This document shows positions 1-5,485 of a stretch of 5,849 bases of DNA, piece by piece. The position numbers were made by a program, and so were the translations under genes. Position 1 is the stretch's first letter. Every line of letters begins with the position of its first letter. Source of the stretch: Hyphomicrobiales bacterium (GTDB lineage Bacteria; Pseudomonadota; Alphaproteobacteria; Rhizobiales; JAJFHB01); assembly GCA_021775795.1 (NCBI GenBank), contig JAJFHB010000321.1, forward strand, positions 1-5,849, read 5' to 3'. The notes beneath the pieces were generated by a model. It ran no database searches, had not been told where the DNA came from, and was given only the letters and a program-made list of their open reading frames with translations.

Positions 1-71
1 TTCTGCCTGCGGGCTATCAGCCGGCAGTAGCCGGACAAGCGGCGCAGGGGCAATCCACGGGATCTGGATAA
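1..71 (+). CDS. C-terminal tail of an upstream gene (partial, 5' end outside window)
   Basis: The frame whose codons begin at position 3 is open from the window edge to a TAA at 69-71, and this TAA overlaps the ATG of the next gene as TAATG. The readable tail is 22 residues rich in Ala, Gly, Gln and Ser and ends in QGQSTGSG, which looks like a flexible C-terminus rather than a folded domain. The tight overlap matches the other junctions of the operon, so this is probably an earlier gene of the same microcompartment cluster. Too little is present to name the product. The frame at position 2, which is that of the next gene, is also open to the edge, so openness alone proves little; the argument rests on the stop/start overlap. 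Confidence 0.4.
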   Translation, partial: LPAGYQPAVAGQAAQGQSTGSG

Positions 72-1267
72 TGAGTTCCGCTGACTTCGAAAGCTTCGTG
101 GAAGCTGTCTCCGGACGGCGCGGCGAAGGAGCATCTTCAAACGACCTGCCTGCATATGAGCGCGTGACCGTGCTTGGTGGCGGCGTGGATGCGCGGTTGA
201 TTGCAAGTCTTTGCCTTGCAGAAGGCGCGGATGTGACGATGTTTTCTGCTTATGGCAGGGAGCTTGACGTTCTGCGCGGTGCCGGAGGCATTACCTTGCG
301 TGGCGAGGGGCCGACGGGGTCCTACCAGATTGACAATGAAGATGGCATCTCCATTCGCACAACGGCCGAGCTTGACCGGGCAGTAGCCGGTGCAAACCTC
401 GTTTTTCTAACAGGACCTGTCCACAAGCAGCGCACCTACGCCATGGTACTGGCTGATCACCTGTCTGACGGTCAGGTTTTGGTGCTGGCGCCGGGGCGTT
501 CGCTCGGCGCTGTCGAGGCTGCATGGTTGCTGCGCATAGGTGGGGCTACTGCAGATGTGACAATCATCGAGGCGCAATCCCTGCCGTATTGGGTGCGTCA
601 GGAGGGTTCGGTGCTTCACCTGACGTCGTGCGCTGCATCAGCGGCTGGCGCTCTTCCCAGCAACCGACAAAATGCAGTGGTGGCGTTGCAGCGCTTTCTC
701 CCAAACATCGTACCGGCGGTGTCGACGGTTCACAGCGGGTTTTCCGATGGCAGCGGTCTCGTGGAAGTTCCAGCTTTGTTGCTCGGGGGCCCTGGAATTG
801 GTGATGGCCGGAAAGAACTGCCTCCAGGTGCGGTGGCGCTCGAAGAGCATGCCACATTCAGAACACTCATCGGCGAGCGCCATCTCACGGTGATAAACGC
901 AATGGCTGAGGAACGCCGAAGTGTGGCGGCACGGTTCGGGGTTCGTGATCTGCCGGATACGGCCACCTGGCTTGATGCTCATGCCGGGGAAGCGAGCGGA
1001 CCGTCTGCGCGACCTGTTCCTGATCCTGAAACGGCCTCACACCTGGTGCGCTGCGCCGTGATCGGGTCGTTGGTCCCCCTTGTTTCTGCGGCGCGTCTGG
1101 CAAATGTTCCCGCGCCGGCAACGGAGGCCATGGTGGCGCTTGCGGCCACGGTGCTCGGTGGAGATCTGTCAACGGCAGGGCGCCGCCTGGAGACCATCGG
1201 CGTTGATGCAGGTTCAATCGATGATGCCCGCCGCATTATGGATTCGATAGCGAGAGGAGGCCGCTGA
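71..1267 (+). CDS. Opine/octopine-dehydrogenase-like NAD(P)-binding protein, BMC-associated
   Basis: This 398-residue protein has the layout of the NAD/NADP octopine/nopaline dehydrogenase family. A Rossmann domain (about 30-180) starts with the nucleotide loop VLGGGVDA (34-41). It continues through DGQVLVLAPGRSLGAVE (133-149) and TIIEAQSLPYWVR (164-176), blocks typical of this family. A helical C-terminal domain (about 220-398) follows. Family members reductively condense an amino acid with a 2-oxo acid, or run the reverse; the substrate here is unknown. The His of the family's HPA-type motif appears replaced: the sequence reads VEVPALLLG (231-239) with Val233 at that place, so activity may differ or be lost. 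Residues 1-17 could form an amphipathic helix (Phe6, Phe9, Val10, Val13 on one face), followed by a Gly/Ser/Asn/Pro-rich linker to about residue 29, as in peptides that target cargo to microcompartments. No in-frame ATG, GTG or TTG lies upstream in the window, so ATG 71 is the only visible start; its ribosome site is weak, which fits coupling to the preceding TAA. The stop overlaps the next ATG (TGATG). Confidence 0.75.
   Translation: MSSADFESFVEAVSGRRGEGASSNDLPAYERVTVLGGGVDARLIASLCLAEGADVTMFSAYGRELDVLRGAGGITLRGEGPTGSYQIDNEDGISIRTTAELDRAVAGANLVFLTGPVHKQRTYAMVLADHLSDGQVLVLAPGRSLGAVEAAWLLRIGGATADVTIIEAQSLPYWVRQEGSVLHLTSCAASAAGALPSNRQNAVVALQRFLPNIVPAVSTVHSGFSDGSGLVEVPALLLGGPGIGDGRKELPPGAVALEEHATFRTLIGERHLTVINAMAEERRSVAARFGVRDLPDTATWLDAHAGEASGPSARPVPDPETASHLVRCAVIGSLVPLVSAARLANVPAPATEAMVALAATVLGGDLSTAGRRLETIGVDAGSIDDARRIMDSIARGGR
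1255..1260 (+). promoter_or_regulatory. Ribosome binding site of the aldehyde dehydrogenase gene
   Basis: A perfect AGGAGG lies 6 bases before the ATG at 1267, inside the end of the preceding gene. It fixes the start at 1267 and is the strongest ribosome site in the operon, suggesting the aldehyde dehydrogenase is made at a high level and not only through coupling. Confidence 0.75.
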
Positions 1268-2646
1268 TGGACGCTGATCTCCGCTCCGTTGCATCCGCCC
1301 GCCGGACCGTGCTGGCGGCCTGGGATGCTTACAGGCAGTTCCTCGGCACGGATCCGAAGGTGGTTGATGAAATCGTCTGGGCCATGTCCAGGGCGGTACA
1401 AACAGAATCCAAGCGGCTTGGCGAGATCGCCGCAGAAGAGACGGGCTACGGCAACGCCGAAGACAAACGCATCAAGAACCTCTTCAATGCGGTGTCGGTT
1501 GCCGACTGGCTGCGCAATATCACGACCCTGGGCGTGCTGTGGCGCGACGAAGTTACAAAGATTGCGGCGATTGGCGAGCCGATGGGCGTTGTTGCGGCGC
1601 TGATCCCTGTAACCAACCCGACGTCCACGATCATCTACAAGGTCCTGTCTGCGGTTAAGTCCGGCAATGCGATTGTCTGCGCGCCACATCCTCGCGGCGT
1701 CAGGTGTGGCCTGGAAACTGTACGGGTTATGGCAGAGGCCGCCGAACAGCATGGTGCACCCAGAGGTCTCATCCAGTGTCTTGATGAAGTTACCGTCGAA
1801 GGCACGGCTGAACTGATGCGCCATCGCCGGACATCCGTCGTCATGGCGACGGGCGGCCCGGCAATGGTTCGCGCGGCCTATTCATCGGGCAAGCCGACGC
1901 TGGCGGTGGGAGCGGGCAACGTGCCCGTTTATGTCCACGCTTCCAAGGCCCGTGAGCTGGATGAGGTGGCCGAACAGATCATCATGTCCAAGTGTTTTGA
2001 CTATGGCACCGCGTGCCTGTCAGAACAGGCGGTCATGGCTGACAGGCAAATAGCTCGAGCCCTGCGCGAAGAAATGAAACTGAAGGGTGCCTATTTCTGC
2101 TCGTCGGCTGAAAGCAAAACCCTTGGCGAACTCATATTCGCGGGCGGGCGATCCATCGTACCAGCCTACGTGGGACAATCAGCGCAACGCCTTGCTGAAC
2201 TGTCCGGATTCGATGTGCCGCCGCGCACCCGTATTCTGGTTTCAGAACAATCCGAGGTTGGCTGGAAAACGCCTTTGTCGGCGGAGAAACTCAACCCCAT
2301 TCTTGCCTGGTATGAGGTCAAGGACGCAGCCGAGGGTATAGCCCGTTCCGGTGATATTGTGCGCTTTGGCGGATGGGGGCATTCAGCGGTCATTCACTGT
2401 GACGAAGCGGAAGTGGTCGCAGAATTCAGCCGTCTTCCGGTAGGCCGTGTTCTTGTGAACACACCGGCAATCGTTGGCGGAATGGGGTTCTCCACTGATC
2501 TGGAGCCAAGCTTCATGCTGGGAACCGGAACGTGGTCCGGGTCAATAACATCGGACAACGTCACCGCCCTGCATCTGATCAACATTAAGCGCGTGGCTTA
2601 CGAGTCTCGTCCCTGGCGCGACATTTATGATGTTTATGGAGATTAA
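1267..2646 (+). CDS. CoA-acylating aldehyde dehydrogenase (EutE/PduP-type), microcompartment core enzyme
   Basis: The 459-residue product matches the usual length of EutE/PduP enzymes, which turn an aldehyde, CoA and NAD+ into an acyl-CoA and NADH inside a microcompartment. Visible blocks are PVTNPTSTIIYK (114-125), the nucleotide-domain segment AVGAGNVPVYV (213-223), the active-site loop SKCFDYGTACLSEQ (241-254) with the expected nucleophile Cys250 (codon 2014-2016), and a C-terminal block ending HLINIKRVAYESRP. Compared with the FDNG seen in EutE and AdhE, the loop has Tyr for Asn. A second cysteine, Cys243, sits seven residues before the nucleophile. The protein starts directly in the catalytic domain and ends only about a dozen residues after the conserved block, so the 18-residue targeting helix that PduP carries at its N-terminus is not evident. 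It overlaps the preceding gene by one base (TGATG) and is followed after 2 bases by the shell gene. Its aldehyde substrate cannot be read from the sequence. Confidence 0.93.
   Translation: MDADLRSVASARRTVLAAWDAYRQFLGTDPKVVDEIVWAMSRAVQTESKRLGEIAAEETGYGNAEDKRIKNLFNAVSVADWLRNITTLGVLWRDEVTKIAAIGEPMGVVAALIPVTNPTSTIIYKVLSAVKSGNAIVCAPHPRGVRCGLETVRVMAEAAEQHGAPRGLIQCLDEVTVEGTAELMRHRRTSVVMATGGPAMVRAAYSSGKPTLAVGAGNVPVYVHASKARELDEVAEQIIMSKCFDYGTACLSEQAVMADRQIARALREEMKLKGAYFCSSAESKTLGELIFAGGRSIVPAYVGQSAQRLAELSGFDVPPRTRILVSEQSEVGWKTPLSAEKLNPILAWYEVKDAAEGIARSGDIVRFGGWGHSAVIHCDEAEVVAEFSRLPVGRVLVNTPAIVGGMGFSTDLEPSFMLGTGTWSGSITSDNVTALHLINIKRVAYESRPWRDIYDVYGD
2638..2641 (+). promoter_or_regulatory. Ribosome binding site supporting the GTG start of the shell gene
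   Basis: GGAG within the last codons of the aldehyde dehydrogenase gene lies 7 bases before GTG 2649. It supports GTG as the start: the next in-frame ATG (residue 11) would remove the first strand of the shell domain. Confidence 0.6.
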
Positions 2647-2648
2647 GT

Positions 2649-3275
2649 GTGGCTAAGAACCTGACAATACGAGCGCTCATGCAGATTGATCGCGTGCAGC
2701 CCAAATTTGCAGCTTACGTGGGCTCAACTGTGCAGGGTTCCATTCCTCTCGCGGGGGATACCATTCTCGTTGGAGAACTGGCGCCGGGCAACGAGGTCTT
2801 CACGCTGGTTGATATCGCGCTGAAGGCTTCGCGGGTGGAGGCGACAAGCCAGATTGTCGAAAGGGAATTTGGTTTCTTCATTCTGCGCTCACCGTCAAAT
2901 GCGGAAGTTTCGGCAGCCCGCGATGCGATCCTCGGGGAACTTTCGGCGACGATGGCGGACCGGCTGAAGCCGCGGGTGGAATCGACGCAAGTGATCACTT
3001 CTGTCGAGCCCTATCAGGCGCAGCTTTTGAACAAATGGTCTTCAGGTTCCATGCTGGTACCGGGCCAGACACTCGGCATCGTCGAAGTGTCACCGGCCGC
3101 CTACATCGCCATAGCCGCGAATGAATCTGAGAAGTCAGCGGAAGTTGACATCATTGAGGTGCGGTCTGTCGGCCGCTTTGGCAGGCTCTTTTTCTCGGGC
3201 AGCGAAGCAGCAGTAAACATGGCTATTGCCGGTGCCGTTGCCTCGATTGATGCGATCGATGGGAAAGATGGATAA
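2649..3275 (+). CDS. Tandem permuted BMC-domain shell protein (BMC-T, CsoS1D/CcmP-like)
   Basis: The 208-residue protein contains two successive BMC shell domains (about 5-97 and 103-203) and should form a pseudo-hexameric trimer in the shell facets. The blocks come in the permuted order found in CsoS1D and CcmP. Domain 1 opens with IDRVQPKFAAYVGST (13-27) and later has DIALKASRVEATSQIVEREF (55-74). Domain 2 has VEPYQAQLLNKW (118-129), PGQTLGIVEVSPAAYIAIAA (138-157) and GRFGRLFFSG (174-183). Glu71-Arg72 in IVEREF align by eye with the Glu-Arg pair that opens and closes the central pore in CsoS1D, a shell protein known to stack as two trimers. This predicts a gated pore wide enough for cofactors or large metabolites, by analogy only. 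The start is GTG. The gene lies 2 bases after the aldehyde dehydrogenase gene and directly abuts the next gene. It is the only shell gene in the window, so the hexamer (BMC-H) and pentamer (BMC-P) genes a full shell needs must lie elsewhere. Confidence 0.93.
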   Translation: MAKNLTIRALMQIDRVQPKFAAYVGSTVQGSIPLAGDTILVGELAPGNEVFTLVDIALKASRVEATSQIVEREFGFFILRSPSNAEVSAARDAILGELSATMADRLKPRVESTQVITSVEPYQAQLLNKWSSGSMLVPGQTLGIVEVSPAAYIAIAANESEKSAEVDIIEVRSVGRFGRLFFSGSEAAVNMAIAGAVASIDAIDGKDG

Positions 3276-4463
3276 ATGGCAGCGGACAAACGGGTCATAG
3301 GTGCTGAGCACGTCACCGACGCGCATCGCCGTGGCCGCCGTGTGCTGGAAGTGATGCCGGGCGATATTGTCACCGCTCAGGCGCGCGAATCTGCCGAGAC
3401 ATTCAAAATTGAACTCCTTGACGGCCCCCTTGAAAAGCCGACGGTTGTAGAAGCTGACGGTCCGGCATCTTTGCGGCGTGGCCTTTACAGACGCAATCCC
3501 GGGTGGGTGTCACCGCAGCCCCGAAAGGCGCGGAACGCACGCGTCTTGTCTCGCCTCGCTCTGGTGGGGGCAGGTGGTGTTGGCGCCAACGTTGCCCATC
3601 TTGCGGCCAATGGAGAAATTGCCCGTGAAATTGCGCTGATAGATGTGGCACCGGGCATCGCCGAAGCGGTTGCCCTTGATCTCAACCACGCATCGGGCGT
3701 CACCCGTTCAGGTGTGGAAGCTGTCGGCGGCAATGACCTTTCGCTTGTTGCTGGTGCCGATGTCGTCGTTGTCAGCGCCGGGCGTCCCCGAACCACGGGC
3801 ATGACACGGGCCGGTCTGATGGAGATCAATCGCCGGGTCATTCAAACTGCAGGCGACGCGATCCGTGTGCATGCGCCTGGTGCCGTTGTAATCGTGGTGA
3901 CAAACCCGCTTGATGAAATGACGGTCGAGATGTTGCGCGCTACAGGCTTTCCCCGGAACCAGGTGTTGGGGATGGCGGGCACGCTCGATTCAAGCAGGTT
4001 TCGGCGATCTCTCGCGCAGGCAGCAGGTGTGCCTGTGGCCGACGTCGAGGCCATGACCCTTGGCAGCCATGGAGATGAGATGGCGCCCATTGTTTCCCGC
4101 TCGCGCATCAAGGGACGGCCCCTGAGTGATTTTCTGAGCGATGCGGCCGTTGAGGCCTGCGTGAAAGACGCGGTTACCGGTGGTGGCCAGGTTGTCGCCC
4201 TGCGGAAAACCGGATCAGCCGTTGTCGCTCCCGCTCATGCGATTGTTGAACTCATCGATCACATACGTGGTGCACGGGCCGGTTCAGTGCCTGTTTCGGT
4301 CATGCTCGAAGGTGAGTTCGGTATTGAAGGTGTGGTGCTCGGTGTGCCCTGCCATCTGGGGCGCAGCGGCCTGGTCGAAGTCGATGAAGTTAGGCTGGCC
4401 GAGAATGAATATGCCGCGCTCAAAACGGCGGCGGATGCCATTCGCGGCCGTCTCGAAGGCTGA
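3276..4463 (+). CDS. Malate/lactate dehydrogenase with an EutQ-like N-terminal domain
   Basis: Residues about 89-395 form a complete LDH/MDH-type enzyme. The NAD loop is VGAGGVGA (97-104), and Asp123 ends the second strand, which favours NAD over NADP. The substrate loop AGRPRTTGMTR (168-178) supplies Arg172 and Arg178. VTNPLD (208-213) follows, then Asp238/Arg241 in GTLDSSRFR and the catalytic His265 in LGSHGDEM. Arg172 sits where lactate dehydrogenases have Gln, so malate/oxaloacetate is the better guess. The catalytic set looks intact, so in a microcompartment the enzyme could turn NADH back to NAD+. Residues 1-85 are extra compared with ordinary family members. Residues 7-50, with DAHRRGRRVLEV and DIVTAQARESAE, resemble the N-terminus of EutQ of the ethanolamine microcompartment, as recalled from memory. 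A basic, Pro-rich linker with RRNPGWVSPQPR (72-83) joins it to the enzyme. The extension is in one open frame from ATG 3276, which directly follows the shell gene's TAA. It may anchor or target the enzyme in the shell (inference). Confidence 0.88.
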   Translation: MAADKRVIGAEHVTDAHRRGRRVLEVMPGDIVTAQARESAETFKIELLDGPLEKPTVVEADGPASLRRGLYRRNPGWVSPQPRKARNARVLSRLALVGAGGVGANVAHLAANGEIAREIALIDVAPGIAEAVALDLNHASGVTRSGVEAVGGNDLSLVAGADVVVVSAGRPRTTGMTRAGLMEINRRVIQTAGDAIRVHAPGAVVIVVTNPLDEMTVEMLRATGFPRNQVLGMAGTLDSSRFRRSLAQAAGVPVADVEAMTLGSHGDEMAPIVSRSRIKGRPLSDFLSDAAVEACVKDAVTGGGQVVALRKTGSAVVAPAHAIVELIDHIRGARAGSVPVSVMLEGEFGIEGVVLGVPCHLGRSGLVEVDEVRLAENEYAALKTAADAIRGRLEG

Positions 4464-4465
4464 TT

Positions 4466-4469
4466 GGAG
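4466..4469 (+). promoter_or_regulatory. Ribosome binding site of the Rid-family gene
   Basis: GGAG, in the context TTGGAGAAA, sits 8 bases before ATG 4478 in the 14-base gap after the malate dehydrogenase stop. It supports this start and independent ribosome entry on the last gene of the run. Confidence 0.6.
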
Positions 4470-4477
4470 AAACCACA

Positions 4478-4894
4478 ATGGTGAAGATCAAGGCATCAGG
4501 CGGCGGGCGATTTGAAAAGATCGGCTCCTATTCACGAGCCCTGCGAGTGGGACCCTTCGTCTATATTGCGGGAACAACCGCGGTTGAGCCTTCCGGCAAA
4601 CTACATGCGCCGGGGGATACTTACGCCCAGACTGTCTACACCCTTGGCCGCATCGAAACAGCACTGCAGGATGTGGGAGCCGAACTCCGCCATGTGGTGC
4701 GCACGCGGGCGTATTTCGCCGACATCAAGGAAGCGGGCGATTTTGTTCGTGCCCATGGTGAGGCATTTGCTGGCATAGAGCCGGTTTCTACGGGTGTTGA
4801 GGCAGGGTTGACGACGCCTGGAATGATGATCGAAATCGAGGTTGATGCCATCATTCACGATGAAGACGGCACGATTGATTATGGCGAAGATTGA
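4478..4894 (+). CDS. Rid (YjgF/YER057c/L-PSP) family protein lacking the RidA arginine
   Basis: The 138-residue protein covers the whole Rid fold, whose members form trimers with active sites between subunits. Blocks seen are GSYSRALRVGPFVYIAGTTA (16-35), TLGRIETALQDVGAELRHVV (55-74), RTRAYFADI (75-83) and the C-terminal STGVEAG (104-110) with MMIEIEVDAI (116-125). True RidA hydrolyses reactive enamines and imines, such as 2-aminoacrylate, using an Arg in a PARS-type motif. Here the matching stretch reads EPVSTGVE, with Ser104 in place of that Arg, so this belongs to the Rid subfamilies without it and deaminase activity cannot be assumed. It ends the + strand gene run, 14 bases after the malate dehydrogenase gene. 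Its presence suggests an imine, enamine or amino-aldehyde intermediate in the compartment chemistry (inference). The acidic tail HDEDGTIDYGED is short and no targeting helix is obvious. Confidence 0.88.
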   Translation: MVKIKASGGGRFEKIGSYSRALRVGPFVYIAGTTAVEPSGKLHAPGDTYAQTVYTLGRIETALQDVGAELRHVVRTRAYFADIKEAGDFVRAHGEAFAGIEPVSTGVEAGLTTPGMMIEIEVDAIIHDEDGTIDYGED

Positions 4895-4895
4895 G

Positions 4896-4916
4896 GCGTT
4901 GCTCGATGTGCGACGC
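4896..4916 (+). terminator. Weak hairpin in the convergent gap, possible terminator
   Basis: GCGTTGC (4896-4902) can pair with GCGACGC (4910-4916) over 7 pairs including one G-U, around a 7-base loop. It starts two bases after the Rid gene stop and lies between two converging genes, where a terminator is expected. No run of T follows on either strand, so it is not a typical intrinsic terminator and may be chance. Confidence 0.2.
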
Positions 4917-4939
4917 GGACAGCACCGTTGAGGGCTGAT

Positions 4940-5443
4940 TCAACGCAATTCCAGCTTCATCAAAATATCTTGTGTCGATTCCCCAGGTTGGGGCGGTCTG
5001 TTGTCGTGTTCAAATCCAACTGAAGCATAAAGTGCCACCGCTTCGTGGTGGCGGGGCAGGGCGCTCAGAATCATCCTCGCAAAGCCCATTTCGACCCCGC
5101 GCTCTTTCAGTCTTTCAACCAGCGCCCGGCCGGCCCCCAGTCCCCTGGCGCTTTCGCGCACGAACATGCGGTTCATCTCGCAGACATCATCGTCCAGCCT
5201 CTTCAGCATCAAAGTTCCTACCGGGACGCCGTCTTTGTATGCCAGCAGACACTCGCCATTGGGTGGCGCATTGTGGATCAGAAGGTCGCCGATTTTTTCA
5301 TTGAATTGCTGGTGCCTGAAATAGGTTTCTATGACCTCTTTCATCTCGGGATAACGGACATGGAGCCAGTCGATGAACTCAAAGGCAAGTTCGCGAACGC
5401 GTTCTGCTTGTTCTTGTGTTCGAACCAATTCGATCTTGAGCAT
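4940..5443 (-). CDS. GNAT family N-acetyltransferase
   Basis: This 167-residue protein is a single GNAT domain, which moves an acetyl group from acetyl-CoA to an amine. The acetyl-CoA pyrophosphate loop is seen as RMFVRESARGLGAGRALVE (92-110), with RGLGAG matching the family's R/Q-x-x-G-x-G/A pattern. Strand 4 before it is GVPVGTLMLKRL (72-83). The later block EAVALYASVGFE (134-145) supplies the Tyr139 often used as general acid. The first 55 residues form a charged helical N-terminus. The acceptor cannot be predicted. ATG at 5443-5441 is preceded by AGGAG (5459-5455), 11 bases upstream and slightly far. The gene converges on the microcompartment operon with a 45-base gap, so it is probably not part of it. 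It follows the LivF remnant on the same strand after 42 bases. Confidence 0.9.
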   Translation of the reverse strand: MLKIELVRTQEQAERVRELAFEFIDWLHVRYPEMKEVIETYFRHQQFNEKIGDLLIHNAPPNGECLLAYKDGVPVGTLMLKRLDDDVCEMNRMFVRESARGLGAGRALVERLKERGVEMGFARMILSALPRHHEAVALYASVGFEHDNRPPQPGESTQDILMKLELR

Positions 5444-5485
5444 TGTGTCCGATACTCCTGCAAAATCGAAAATTCACTGGATCCG

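Noticed and set aside
979..1824. Long open frame of 281 codons on the - strand
   Set aside because: It runs antisense across the junction of two well-supported + strand genes, has Arg/Ala/Pro-rich composition typical of an antisense shadow, and shows no recognisable domain.
4478..4894. Assigning the Rid protein as RutC or canonical RidA
   Set aside because: The arginine that defines those enzymes is Ser104 here, and no other Rut pathway gene is in the window.
4895..4939. Intrinsic terminator serving both converging genes
   Set aside because: Only a 7-pair hairpin without a T-run was found, so it is listed at low confidence and not claimed as a proven terminator.
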